Source: Hirudo medicinalis (taxonomy: Eukaryota > Annelida > Clitellata > Hirudinida > Hirudinidae). From it: a stretch of DNA of 21,987 bases. The stretch is from NCBI GenBank assembly GCA_011800805.1, contig MPNW01000402.1, positions 34,282 through 56,268 of the forward strand. Direction: 5' to 3'. The notes beneath the pieces are model-generated. The model saw only the letters and a list, made by a program, of their open reading frames with translations, had not been told where the DNA came from and made no database searches. Of the stretch, positions 12,102 through 18,900 are shown piece by piece. Numbering within the stretch: position 1 is the first letter of the stretch; each line of letters opens with the position of its first letter. Position numbers and translations under genes: made by a program.

Positions 12102-13594
12102 TAATACTACTGCTAATAATAACAATAATAAACACATTTGTAATCAGTGTTTTATTCATTTAAATAGTTTAGTAAAAAAATAACAGAAGTTAAAACTAAA
12201 TTAATGATTAATTAAATTTAAGTCAATTATAATCGATATACTTATTGCCTCATATTTTTTTAATTATTATCTCTCCATTTAATTCATTTGTGTCTGAAAA
12301 TTTCTTTTACGACAACATAAACGTGCATCAGCGGATAATTATCCGAGGCCGTGTCTTCATAGAGCACCAATAAATTCACCTTTACTCCTTTTCTTGCGGG
12401 GTAAGTGAAATATATGTTCTGGAAACTGACATGACCTCTGACCTGCTCCAACCTCCGACCTTTCGGGTCGCTGCTGTCTATGGACGTTTCCTGATTAATT
12501 TGAAAAGGAAAGTCAACTTCAAGAATTGAAAACTAAAATAGAAGAAAATCATGAAATAATTTTATGGGGGACAAACAGCGTTGATGATCTGATAAATCCC
12601 GTAAGCTGCTCCCTGTGAATCGAAGACATACTCCAGGAGGCCAGCGGCAAATCCAAGGGCCCTGAGACCCTGCATCATGCAACCCAGTAGCTGGGAATTA
12701 AAATTATTCAACAGTTATTATTTTTATTAGTATTTTATATTACTTATTATTAACATTATTATTATTATTATTATGACTTATTTATTTATTTTGTTAACTT
12801 AATATTTTGTTAAATTTCGGTAATAAATATTCAACTTATTTACGTACCAATTCCATAGAATTTGTGCGCAGAGAAAAAGAAAAGGTCCTGATGATGCAAC
12901 TCACCACAAACATGAATCCTGGATTGGTCTTACCCTGGCTGATCATCTTTCCGGTAAGGAAGATGGTCAGAGCGGCAATGGTGAAGGTCAGAAGCCATGG
13001 AACACCCTGCCCAATGGAGGAGGCAATCGCTGATTTTATTCCAATTTTTCGGGCGTCTTCAAGAAGTTTCGAATACCTGGGGCAGAATTTTACGAGCGTA
13101 ATTAATTATTGATTGTAAATTATTAATTACTTAATTATAAATTATTATTATTATTAGTATGCTTTAAAGGTTATATGTGCTTGACCTTCACTGTTCGTGA
13201 CCATTTTTTTTTATATTTGGATTTTGAAACTTTTATTCCTCGTATTTGTTTGACAAAAACCAGTCAATAGCAGTTATAATTTGCCGAACAATATTTCGAT
13301 GATTTCATTGAAAACTCAAATTTGTTGTTGCTCACTGTTGCACTTGGAAAACGAATTCAAAATAATGATTTCATCATTATATATTTATTATTGTTGTTGT
13401 TTAAAAACCTCTGGGCTTCCTTCTCCTGGCCATCAAAAGCTGTGACTACCCTGATGTTGTTCAGGCTTCCTCAGCCACACCTCCAGCTTTGGCGTAGGCA
13501 TTCATCTCTTTTTCTGTGTAGACCTTCATCAACTGGATGCAATCGTTTGCAAAACAAATGCAGTATATCAAGAACACATGACTTTTAATAATAA

Positions 13595-13626
<32 letters not shown>

Positions 13627-14066
13627 CTACTACTATTGAAACTATTGTTCCATAAATTCATAAAGGGAAGGCTTTAGAAAATGGTCAGAAGTCCTCCCTG
13701 ACCCTCACCCTAGTAGTGACTCCGCTGACAACTGCAGCCACTGGCAGAAGGATGCACATGAAAAGAGTCAACCTCCATCCTTTGACCAGGCAGATGATCA
13801 ATCCAGTTACAAATGTTCCCATCCAACTTATCATCACGCTGACCTTGTTGCCAATACCAATCTCGTACTTCGTCACATCTCTGGAGTGGAAGTGGTAGGC
13901 TAACTAAATAGTTGTCTAAGAATCTAAGATTCAAATGAATGAATGAATGAATAAATTGATTTTTTTTTCTAAATTATCTCATTTAAAGAAATCACATTAC
14001 GTTTAATAATTGGTATTAACTGCAATGCTCGCAATAAAAGAAATATAATATTTAGAATATATCTTA

Positions 14067-14099
<33 letters not shown>

Positions 14100-16738
14100 T
14101 TTACCACCATAATTAATCCATCCACAAATAATTTCATACTGGGTCAGTCTGGTATTGAGTTCCCCGCCAAAATGGAGGTCAAAGAATCCAATGTTCTGCC
14201 TCAGGATGTTGGCAAACGCCATTATCCTAATCTTCCTCGTCAGCCTGTCGGCAACAATGGTGAACAGGAAGACATGGAAATAGTAATTGATGACGATGAC
14301 GACCGCGCACATGGAAATTCCAAAGGAAACCCTCACGGCAGAGTCTACGAGTGCTTCCGAGCAATTGGTCACTTTTACAGCCGGTGGCAAAGTGCTGGTA
14401 GCAGTGTCATTCGATGTATTAATCAGCTTGCATTCTCTGGAATTGGAATGTATTTTCTGAGCCTAGGTGGTCTGACTACATTATGATGTTATTCTAAGGA
14501 TGCATTATTTGCACGGTTTTAAAAGAATCAAACAATTTTGTTTCAAAAATTCTAAATACAAACAATATTTAGAAATGCGAAGGAAGCAATGCGCAAAAAC
14601 ATAGCGGGAATCATCAACATCCAACATCTCCAACTAACTCAAAGTCAGCGTAGACGTCAATAGTTTCGGAAATGAGGAGGTATGGTATTTGAAGGGCTGA
14701 GCCCTGAGCAATGGCACACAAACTTCCAATGAAGAGCAGCATTAGTTCAAAAGCGTCAGCATATTTGTACTGTTTGGAAAAAAATTAGGCACAATTCAGC
14801 AATTTTAGTGTCCCAGTGGCAACATTTCAAAACTATTTTTTGAATTAAAAATCATGTCACAATTTAAACAAAATGAGCAAAACATAGCAGCATGCATATT
14901 TCAATGGTATTTTTTTTCAACCGGTTTTTAAGTAAAAATAACGGTTGACAATTGATCATTCATTGATCCTCAAGCCCGACCTCGCAATGTTTTGGACTAT
15001 TTTTCATTTACCACTAACAAAATGAACCATTAATTCAAATATTGAAAATTATGATCAATAATTTCAATGGTTTCGGTGCAACTAACCAATTGGAAGATGT
15101 TGACTTTTTGCTTTTTTTTTCTTTGAACTGAATTTTCAATCAATTCTTCATCGATTTCGTCGTCAACATTTTTGGAAAAACCACTTAAAAGAGAGAAATG
15201 TTTGACAGTCGTAACCACTGTTCAAGGTTTTTAATGAAGTTAATTGGTCGGATATTCTTAATTTAATAAATTACATTAAATAATATTAATGTGCAGTGAT
15301 AATAATATTTATAATGTGCAGATTATGTGCATCTCTTAAGAAATGTTTGGCAACTACGACATACTGATCAATTATTATTTCATTCTTTCAATTTATTTAT
15401 TGTATTTTAGAAAAAATTTGTTTATAAATTCTACAAGGTAATTTCAAATGAGAAGGTGTAATCATAAGACAACAAATACTGTCATTATTATTATTATTAT
15501 TATTTTTATTTTTATTATTATTATTATTACTATTATTATTATTATTATTATCATTGTTGTTGCTGTTGTTNATAATAGTAAAATATTACAGCAGCATTGA
15601 GACGCTAAAAAATTCAGTCTTCTCAACTCAGCCCCATTAAATTTTACACCAGCCAATCCCACCAATACTCAACTACAAGCCAATTTCACGCACCATAAAA
15701 ACACTCGAAACCTCGTTAAAATCTACCCCAACAAACTCAATAAATTCAAGAATGCACTCGAATTTCCGATAGTTTATGTTCTGCGAAAAGTTATTTTATT
15801 GCGAGAATAACACTCTCGGAGGATTTTTTTGGGAGGCATAAAAGGCAAAGAAAAAAATAGACATGTTTCCTTCAAGCAGCGAAAAACTTTGATGACTTAC
15901 TGAGATTCCTAAAATCTTCTGAATCCTAGCCATCGTTAAAATTGATGATTCACATTAAAAACTAATGTACGACAGATTAATACTCGAAAAGGATAAAATT
16001 CAGCGTAAAGATCATCTTGATCAGTATCGGGAATAACATTTACAACGAATATTTATTAGCTGTAAAAATTTACCTTGTTTAAAATTATTCAAGATCATGT
16101 GATTATTGAGATTATTTTTATTTAGTTTACTTAATAAAGTTTTGTTTTAGAAGCATTCTAAGCGCCTCTGACGATAAGCAAATGGCCCATTATAAATTAA
16201 CTATTATTATTATTATTATTTTAAAATTCAGGGTCCACGGGATTGACTGCAGCTGGCCCTCTTTTGTAATTGTCTGAGATGTTATCTTACTAATTGTCAA
16301 AATAATGACAAACTTTTCTATGGACTCTCGAAACAGTCCTTTGACTCAAGATTCAAAAAAAGAAAGAAAGAAAGAAAACATTTAATCAGTCAAACTCTGT
16401 CTTTGCAGTGGCAAGTACAAAAGTTGGAATAAAGTTTCATAATAAAGAATACATTTGACTGCATCGCCGCAGTTAAAATGTAAGAAAGATTAGTAAAGGT
16501 AAAGGTATGATTTAAAATGATTTAAAAAGGCCATAATTGTTTCTATAAATGAAACAAATGCTGATATTTTGCCGTACTTTGTCTTGGCATTTCCTTCATC
16601 TTCCTGGTAAGCCCTGTTGTCGCAAATCGTCACAGCAAGCTCACCACCACCTGATGGAATTGACGAAGAAACATTTGATGATGATGACAACGACGATGAT
16701 GCTGAATGTGCTGCTTTGATCCTCTTGTTAGGGTCCAT
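1442..16738 (-). CDS. ABCB1: ABCB-type full ABC transporter (P-glycoprotein/MDR-like), 25-26 exons, 3' end off window
   Basis: ATP-driven plasma-membrane exporter of the ABCB full-transporter family, whose members pump hydrophobic xenobiotics, lipids or bile-salt-like compounds. Exons, 5' to 3' (high to low): 16738-16578, 15183-15087, 14769-14639, 14436-14140, 13880-13709, 13532-13409, 13076-12905, 12690-12577, 12490-12380, 11587-11462, 11099-10984, 10716-10629, 10231-10061, 8664-8503, (8263-8248 tentative), 7708-7644, 7344-7150, 6882-6778, 6468-6391, 6232-6149, 5876-5625, 4997-4897, 4604-4464, 3888-3735, 3405-3202, 1648-1442. Intron phases agree at every junction except where exon 6 lacks one base. 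The layout is TMD1-NBD1-linker-TMD2-NBD2, collinear with vertebrate P-glycoprotein. About 1,215 codons are present; the family is usually near 1,280, and roughly the last 110 are missing at the left edge. The ABCB assignment is secure. One-to-one orthology with ABCB1 rather than another full ABCB (ABCB4/ABCB11-like) is not shown. Confidence 0.93.
1666..1702. repeat. (GAAT)n then (ATT)n microsatellite
   Basis: A tetranucleotide run of about six copies followed by a short ATT run, starting about 17 bases upstream (on the gene strand) of the acceptor of the last visible ABCB exon. Confidence 0.85.
2021..2160. repeat. 20-bp minisatellite, about 6.5 copies
   Basis: Unit taatattaagatatgtttaa, exactly 20 bases. 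Five units are nearly identical (2021-2120), the sixth has one change (atatattt), and the seventh decays after 14-15 bases. It lies in the ABCB intron 1649-3201. Confidence 0.95.
2687..2878 (+). other. Plus-strand exon-like ORF inside an ABCB intron
   Basis: Opens with ATG and reads [18 protein letters not shown] in about 55 bases of better-balanced composition, then becomes hydrophobic AT-rich sequence. The balanced part ends at ATG|GCAAGT, which resembles a GC splice donor, so it could be a nested first exon. I do not recognise the peptide and cannot place a following exon. Most likely chance. Confidence 0.15.
3202..3405 (-). CDS. ABCB1: ABCB exon: NBD2 A-loop and Walker A
   Basis: Sixty-eight codons: [20 protein letters not shown] gives the A-loop Tyr (FNYPSRP), then [18 protein letters not shown] holds an intact Walker A. 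Ends [12 protein letters not shown]. Acceptor CTTCATCTCAG, donor GTG|GTGAGT, phase 0. Confidence 0.95.
3735..3888 (-). CDS. ABCB1: ABCB exon: TM12 and approach to NBD2
   Basis: Fifty-one codons after one joining base: [20 protein letters not shown] then [19 protein letters not shown]. It matches TM12 and the 'xxKAxxSAxxIFxLIDRxPxI' stretch ahead of NBD2. Donor CCT|GTGAGT, phase 0. Confidence 0.92.
3968..4066. repeat. CTG/ATG compound microsatellite
   Basis: CTG copies, then ATG copies, an imperfect spacer and a second ATG run, in the ABCB intron 3889-4463, about 80 bases upstream (on the gene strand) of the TM12 exon. Confidence 0.9.
4308..4446. repeat. (AATC)n tract containing a 48-bp tandem duplication
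   Basis: Blocks of aatc repeats surround two direct copies of a 48-bp unit, 4337-4384 and 4385-4432, each running from aaacaatcaatcattaattc to ccaaccaat. The tract ends about 20 bases from the TM11 exon donor. Confidence 0.9.
4464..4604 (-). CDS. ABCB1: ABCB exon: TM11
   Basis: Forty-six full codons: [18 protein letters not shown] then [18 protein letters not shown] and GIIEFQVVF. It matches the 'RKAxxxGxxxSFxQ' helix, TM11, and the run into TM12. Acceptor TTTCAG|A; donor TTTTCAG|GTTAAT, phase 2, fits the next exon. Confidence 0.9.
4661..4867. repeat. AAT run and long (GAT)n microsatellite with one N
   Basis: A short AAT run at 4661-4683, then a GAT array of more than 30 copies from 4750 to 4867. 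The single N at 4741 is an unresolved base. Read on the minus strand the array gives a poly-His frame that is not a gene. Confidence 0.95.
4897..4997 (-). CDS. ABCB1: ABCB exon: TMD2 cytosolic helices
   Basis: Thirty-three codons: [19 protein letters not shown] then [14 protein letters not shown], matching 'IATEAIENxRTVxSLTxExxF'. Acceptor ACATTACAG, donor AA|GTGAGG, phase 2. Confidence 0.93.
5397..5417. repeat. (CAA)n microsatellite
   Basis: Six to seven trinucleotide copies in the ABCB intron 4998-5624. Confidence 0.85.
5625..5876 (-). CDS. ABCB1: ABCB exon: TM9 and TM10
   Basis: Eighty-four codons. [19 protein letters not shown] leads to TM9, then [20 protein letters not shown] (the 'GWQLTLLxLxxxP' motif and TM10), and ends TEDSGK, matching the 'EGSGK' before the next helix. 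Relative to P-glycoprotein there is a short insertion before TM9. Donor AAA|GTTGGA, phase 0. Confidence 0.9.
6056..6110. repeat. (AAT)n imperfect microsatellite
   Basis: AAT array interrupted by aac, in the ABCB intron 5877-6148, just downstream of the GC donor exon on the gene strand. Confidence 0.85.
6149..6232 (-). CDS. ABCB1: ABCB exon: coupling loop of TMD2, GC splice donor
   Basis: Twenty-eight codons: [20 protein letters not shown] then DEASKIKL, the 'WFDxxxNxxGxLTxRLAxDA' motif that couples TMD2 to the NBDs. The downstream donor is CTG|GCAAGT, a GC donor with otherwise perfect consensus. The nearest GT, 4 bases on, breaks phase with the next exon. Confidence 0.9.
6276..6342. repeat. 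(ATT)n microsatellite
   Basis: More than 15 copies, then imperfect gtt/att, filling most of the 158-bp ABCB intron 6233-6390. Confidence 0.9.
6391..6468 (-). CDS. ABCB1: ABCB exon: end of TM8 and cytosolic helix
   Basis: Twenty-six codons: [20 protein letters not shown] then GCMLNQ, equivalent to the 'GExLTxRLRxxxFxxMLRQ' helix of TMD2. Acceptor TTATTTCCAG, donor CAG|GTTATT, phase 0. Confidence 0.92.
6627..6726. repeat. (ATT)n microsatellite
   Basis: About 14 pure copies followed by an imperfect gtt/att tail, in the ABCB intron 6469-6777. Confidence 0.9.
6778..6882 (-). CDS. ABCB1: ABCB exon: extracellular loop 4 and first part of TM8
   Basis: Thirty-five codons: [19 protein letters not shown] then [16 protein letters not shown] (TM8). 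The VQVQVQ run comes from a tandem 6-base repeat (caagtt) inside the coding sequence. Acceptor CGTCTCAAAAG was chosen because it alone is phase 0 and open; donor TCG|GTTGAA. Confidence 0.75.
7150..7344 (-). CDS. ABCB1: ABCB exon: acidic linker end and TM7
   Basis: Sixty-five codons. An acidic/Ser linker ([18 protein letters not shown]) is followed by [20 protein letters not shown], the family's 'N-x-x-EWP' entry to TM7, then TM7 to LLLGYVIG. Acceptor TTTAAG|AAA, donor GGG|GTTAGA, phase 0. Confidence 0.9.
7644..7708 (-). CDS. ABCB1: ABCB exon: linker segment 1
   Basis: Twenty-one codons, [20 protein letters not shown] and a final Tyr, in the position of the Ser/Arg-rich linker between NBD1 and TM7 that is phosphorylated in vertebrate P-glycoprotein. 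The acceptor TATTTACAATATCAG and donor TAT|GTGAGT are good. Linkers are poorly conserved, so assignment rests on splice sites, frame and place. Confidence 0.65.
7840..7970. repeat. Possible degenerate dispersed element (SINE-like), unproven
   Basis: A GC-richer island within an AT-rich intron. It contains tgttcgaaaccc at 7894-7905, which resembles a Pol III B box on the plus strand. No convincing A box, tail or target duplication was found, so this is only a candidate. Confidence 0.2.
8248..8263 (-). CDS. ABCB1: Tentative 16-nt ABCB linker micro-exon
   Basis: Exon 14 ends in phase 0 but the next confident exon needs phase 1, so something must lie between. The stretch CCGAG|CTTAGAATCACGGAAG|GTAAAG offers an acceptor AG, a strong donor and exactly 16 nt (LRITE plus one base), which repairs the phase. 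The acceptor lacks a clear pyrimidine tract. Another small exon or different acceptor use could serve as well. Confidence 0.3.
8503..8664 (-). CDS. ABCB1: ABCB exon 14: NBD1 H-loop and end of NBD1
   Basis: [20 protein letters not shown] carries the H-loop His (IIAHRLST). [15 protein letters not shown] then [11 protein letters not shown] end the domain as in P-glycoprotein. Acceptor CACTTGTAG, donor CAG|GTAAAT (strong), phase 0. Confidence 0.95.
9616..9634. repeat. (ATGC)n microsatellite
   Basis: Short tetranucleotide run, four to five copies of atgc, in the large ABCB intron 8665-10060. Confidence 0.85.
9775..9822. repeat. Dispersed 48-bp repeat, copy 1
   Basis: Matches 10235-10282 at 42 of 48 positions with no gaps, exactly 460 bases apart. 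It starts aattggatggatgg and ends gttaattaa. The copies sit in the two introns flanking ABCB exon 13. Confidence 0.85.
9831..10029. repeat. (ATT)n array bounded by a 13-bp direct repeat
   Basis: About 200 bases of mostly ATT, with imperfect left half and a pure right half. The bounding sequence ttaaccctccaat occurs at 9819-9831 and again at 10030-10042, like a duplicated insertion site or a slippage boundary. Confidence 0.9.
10061..10231 (-). CDS. ABCB1: ABCB exon 13: NBD1 signature (LSRGE), Walker B, D-loop
   Basis: Fifty-seven codons. [20 protein letters not shown] holds the ABC signature. It reads LSRGE where LSGGQ is standard, so the third residue (Gly to Arg) and fifth (Gln to Glu) differ. 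Walker B is ILLLDE with the catalytic Glu intact, followed by CTSALD (usual ATSALD) with a normal D-loop. Phase 0 at both ends; donor AAA|GTGAGA. The signature sits at about residues 583-587. Confidence 0.95.
10235..10282. repeat. Dispersed 48-bp repeat, copy 2
   Basis: Paralogue of 9775-9822. Its first bases touch the acceptor of ABCB exon 13 (AG at 10233-10232), so the exon's branch-point and acceptor region lies inside the repeat. Confidence 0.85.
10629..10716 (-). CDS. ABCB1: ABCB exon 12: NBD1 helical subdomain
   Basis: [20 protein letters not shown] then HNFISKLPN, the 'RYGxxxATxEEIxxAxxxANAHxFIxxLP' helix segment of ABCB proteins. Acceptor GATAAG (weak pyrimidine tract), donor AAC|GTTAGA, phase 0. 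Confidence 0.92.
10812..10890. repeat. (AAT)n imperfect microsatellite
   Basis: AAT array interrupted by aac/agt, in the ABCB intron 10717-10983. Confidence 0.9.
10984..11099 (-). CDS. ABCB1: ABCB exon 11: NBD1 Q-loop
   Basis: [20 protein letters not shown] then [18 protein letters not shown]. The Gln of VSQDP is the Q-loop residue that couples the nucleotide site to the coupling helices. Acceptor TTTTTTGTCAG, donor AG|GTGAAA, phase 2. Confidence 0.95.
11462..11587 (-). CDS. ABCB1: ABCB exon 10: NBD1 Walker A
   Basis: Forty-two codons. [19 protein letters not shown] leads into Walker [10 protein letters not shown] and [15 protein letters not shown]. All phosphate-binding residues are present. 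Acceptor TGATTTCAG, donor TCG|GTTGGA, phase 0. The acceptor-side intron holds the assembly gap, and the acceptor itself is repeated on the far side of that gap. Confidence 0.95.
11587..12130. other. Assembly gap (273 Ns) with identical flanks
   Basis: N run 11715-11987. The 53 bases at 11587-11639 (ABCB exon 10 acceptor and intron start, leading into an AAT array) recur exactly at 11988-12040, again followed by an AAT array. The two contig ends probably overlap, so the gap and one copy are likely artefacts. Confidence 0.9.
12380..12490 (-). CDS. ABCB1: ABCB exon 9: start of NBD1 with A-loop
   Basis: Starts [15 protein letters not shown], then [18 protein letters not shown]. The Tyr of FTYPAR is the A-loop aromatic residue that stacks on adenine. 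Phase 0 at both ends, donor AAG|GTGAAT. Confidence 0.93.
12577..12690 (-). CDS. ABCB1: ABCB exon 8: TM6 and descent to NBD1
   Basis: Thirty-eight codons. Contains [20 protein letters not shown] then [11 protein letters not shown], equivalent to the 'xAxGAAxxIFxIID' stretch that leads into NBD1. Acceptor TTCCCAG, donor GCT|GTTTGT, phase 0 at both ends. Confidence 0.9.
12905..13076 (-). CDS. ABCB1: ABCB exon 7: TM5 and start of TM6
   Basis: Reads [20 protein letters not shown], matching the family's 'RYxxxLExAxxxGIxKA' helix, then TM5 ([15 protein letters not shown]) and the start of TM6 (GFMFV). Acceptor CTGCCCCAG, donor GTG|GTGAGT, phase 0. Confidence 0.92.
13409..13532 (-). CDS. ABCB1: ABCB exon 6: TM4-TM5 cytosolic helices, carrying a 1-nt frameshift
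   Basis: The exon opens in frame as [20 protein letters not shown] and reaches AEEA, then meets TGA at 13463-13461. Moving one base restores [18 protein letters not shown], the expected continuation (family pattern AEExLxxIRTVxAFxGQxKE). The exon is 124 nt, while its neighbours require a length of 3n+2, so exactly one base is missing near 13464-13466. It is either an assembly error or a true inactivating allele; the sequence alone cannot tell. Confidence 0.85.
13594..13636. repeat. (ATT)n/(ACT)n microsatellite
   Basis: ATT copies followed by a few act copies, filling much of the 176-bp ABCB intron 13533-13708. Confidence 0.85.
13709..13880 (-). CDS. ABCB1: ABCB exon 5: TM3 and TM4
   Basis: Reads [19 protein letters not shown], the 'D(V)xKIxEGIGDKIG' motif before TM3, then TM3, KGWRLTLFM, and TM4 ([13 protein letters not shown]). 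Acceptor CTTCCACTCCAG, donor AGG|GTGAGG, phase 0. Confidence 0.92.
14070..14098. repeat. (AAT)n microsatellite
   Basis: Short pure run in the ABCB intron 13881-14139. Confidence 0.85.
14140..14436 (-). CDS. ABCB1: ABCB exon 4: glycosylated loop 1, TM2, first coupling loop
   Basis: The segment before TM2 holds three N-glycosylation sequons (NTS, NDT, NCS). Vertebrate P-glycoprotein carries its glycans in this same first extracellular loop. TM2 follows ([15 protein letters not shown]), then the intracellular coupling segment [20 protein letters not shown], a near-invariant ABCB1-type signature. Acceptor TTCCAG|A was chosen because it alone keeps phase with both neighbours. Donor CA|GTATGA, phase 2. 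Confidence 0.9.
14639..14769 (-). CDS. ABCB1: ABCB exon 3: TM1
   Basis: Starts [20 protein letters not shown], the conserved lead-in to and first half of TM1 (R/K-Y-A-D typical of the family), and continues to the start of the first extracellular loop. Acceptor TTTCCAAACAG, donor GA|GTTAGT, phase 2. A weaker donor 5 bases downstream would be phase 0, but pairs less well with the next exon. Confidence 0.9.
15087..15183 (-). CDS. ABCB1: ABCB exon 2: acidic then Lys-rich segment before TM1
   Basis: Thirty-two codons after a strong pyrimidine-rich acceptor (CTCTCTTTTAAG). It reads from an acidic stretch (NVDDEIDEE) into [13 protein letters not shown]. The last part is the basic 'KKxxVxxFxLF' entry to TM1 that P-glycoproteins share. 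Donor TTG|GTTAGT, phase 0. Confidence 0.85.
15483..15576. repeat. (ATT)n microsatellite with one N
   Basis: ATT array passing into tgttgt; the single N at 15571 is an unresolved base. It lies in the first ABCB intron (15184-16577). The rest of that intron shows no coding sequence or element I recognise. Confidence 0.9.
16578..16738 (-). CDS. ABCB1: ABCB exon 1: start codon and Ser-rich cytosolic N-terminus
   Basis: Residues 1-53 plus two bases, starting [12 protein letters not shown] and followed by a Ser-rich tract. The ATG at 16738 has a good start context (A at -3, G at +4). An in-frame TAA lies 105 bases upstream (16843-16841) with no ATG between, which fixes this start unless an upstream exon splices in. 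The donor is AA|GTACGG, phase 2, and matches the next exon. This part of ABCB proteins is cytosolic and poorly conserved, so assignment rests on position, phase and open frame. Confidence 0.7.
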
Positions 16739-16941
16739 GCTTACTCCTGACAGTTCTTTTTCAAAATTTGATGAGCAGCAAGGTTGGTTAATATTAGCAA
16801 AACTTCCAATAATATTAAAAGCCTTAACATGGAAAGGATCTTAAATCCGGGAGCTCGTGTAAACTTATGATGGCTGTCTCACGAGAACAAAACTCCTACC
16901 CTATCAAGTCGTGTACACCTTTACTTCGGCACCAATTCTCT

Positions 16942-16976
16942 TTATCTCTGTTCTTATCGCTCATATCGCTGTTATC
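16942..16976. promoter_or_regulatory. Cluster of three GATA-type motifs upstream of the ABCB start
   Basis: TTATC (GATAA on the gene strand) occurs at 16942-16946, 16954-16958 and 16972-16976, about 200-240 bases upstream of the transporter ATG. GATA factors drive gut genes in many invertebrates. The motif is short and the genome AT-rich, so chance is quite possible. No clear TATA box or transcription start was identified. Confidence 0.25.
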
Positions 16977-18101
16977 ATCAGGTGTACTGGTCTCCTTGAA
17001 ATGGCTAACGGGCACATCTCAATGCACAAGTATTGATTAGCGTTAATTCAATTATTAATTTATGCTTAGTTTGATTGTCTGAAGTTTATTTTCTACTTAA
17101 AGTGATAAATTGCATTGTCTCTGCATTAGGATTACAAGAAGATTTTATTCGTTACATGTTTTTACATGTTGCATGACATGTGAATGTAATTCAATCTATT
17201 TTTGGAATTTAGTGAAGCTCTCTAAATATATATAATATATTAGTAATTATCTGTAATACATTAGTAATTAGAATATATAATACAGTACATATTTATATTA
17301 TTAATCAATTAACAATCCTTTCCAATCTTGGAAATTCAATTGCAAACCAAGAACAGTGAAAACTAAGTGCTTCTACCCAGGTTAAAAACAATGGAGATAA
17401 TCTAGAATGATAACAGAAGACTGAGGCAAGTAAAAGATAAGGAATTCAAGACTTGTTTCGGGATCATGCTACTAGTTTTTTTGACAGACGAATGTCAATT
17501 TGGTTGAAAAATAACTTTCGATTATCTGAAGTCTTTCTCTGGCAACTTCACTTCGTCTTCCGTCATTGTCACATTCTTCCTTTTTTATTTCATTTATTTA
17601 TTTTATTTTTTATCTACAATTAAATAGGTTAAAAATCATTTGTTTGCATAAATAGAATAAAATATAAATGTAGTGACTTGTCAAAGTTGATCTTTAAATC
17701 ACCATTTCATCATCGTTCCATTTGGAAGTAAGACTTATGCTGAAGTTCACCTTGCGAGACTTTAATGTCCAGAAAAAAACAAGAGATAAAAATATTTTTT
17801 GAGAGGGAACTCTCGCCTAAATTGTTTAATTCCTTGCCTTTTAGGAAATTATTGTGGAATTCATTTTAAAATGAAATAATTTACGTAATTAATACAATAA
17901 AAAACCATATTTTCATTATAATAATAAAATGATATTTTAATTAGAATGATAATAATTTTAAAAAAATTTATCGCGAGCAGGATAAATTCTTGAAATTCAC
18001 ATTAAGTGATTTCTGTGATTAAATCTGACATTATCTGATAAATGAAAATTCATTCCAGTAGATCTCCACCCGCGATTCCATTAGGTCGTTTCGAAATGGT
18101 T

Positions 18102-18314
18102 TCACTCATCCATCACTCCAGTTAGGCACGTTTTCAATATTCCAGATGTGGCTTTTCCTTTCTTTGAGCGTCTGCAGTATTCAATGAGTGAGAAAGATGA
18201 CTTGGATGTTGACAGGAGATTTAATTCAAATGTTAACAGTTCCTTCCAGGCGGCTCGACTGTCTCCAGGCAGTGTATTCCGGTCATAAATTCCATCAAAG
18301 TTTTTTTCATTCAA
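18102..18314 (-). other. Exon-like ORF, unrecognised
   Basis: About 70 codons open to a TGA, including NTLPGDSRAAWKELLTFELN and IEYCRRSKKGKATSGILKTC, with composition richer in GC than its surroundings. There is no in-frame ATG, so it could only be a terminal exon. A poorly defined AG lies shortly upstream. I know no matching family. Could be a gene remnant, a transposon fragment or chance. Confidence 0.2.
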
Positions 18315-18589
18315 TTCTCTTTCTCATCCATTCTCAGACCAATGACATCAATGCCTCATCTCGATTGTAGGAACTCAATTTAGCACCGAGAATTCTACGA
18401 GTAAAAGAACGTTTCCCTAATTCATGATGCCTTGAGGCGTGTAAATTATAAATGATCTTGTGGGGTTTTGTTTTGTATTTTTTTTTTGAATGCCTTTTGA
18501 AAAGGCTTTTAAAGATTTTTCTAAATTTTAAAAAGCCGTCTACAAAGTGACCAAGAGCTAATTACAAAATTGGGTTTGACTAACAAGCA

Positions 18590-18900
18590 ATGCGGGGAAA
18601 TAAAAACATTTACAAATCGCTGATCGCACTTAACTTCACCAGGATCCATTTTTATCGGGTATTTGGGAAAGTGACGGGCAAAGGCCAACTCACAGGCAAC
18701 GACTGTCAGTTCTTCAGATTTCCAGGGTCGAGGTTAGGGATGGAGATTGCCTGTGCTATGATAGGTAACAGTGAATTGACTTTTGCCCATCATTTGGCCA
18801 GCAATCTTTTTATTGCACTCCACAACAAAATTGTACTTAGTATCACATTTCATTCAACTCCCTCCAAGCAAAAGCCTTTCTTTGGATTTCCCAAGTGAAG
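18590..18900. other. GC-richer island with open frames on both strands
   Basis: The plus strand has a 102-codon frame with ATG (MRGNKNIYKSLIALNFTRIH). The minus strand has separate open pieces (for example ELTVVACELAFARHFPKYP) broken by stops. No family is recognised on either strand. It may be a decayed gene or transposon piece. Confidence 0.2.

Noticed and set aside
12807..13112. Plus-strand 101-codon frame
   Set aside because: Shadow of ABCB exon 7 extended into intron sequence.
14172..14486. Plus-strand 104-codon frame
   Set aside because: Shadow of ABCB exon 4, whose minus-strand reading matches the family.
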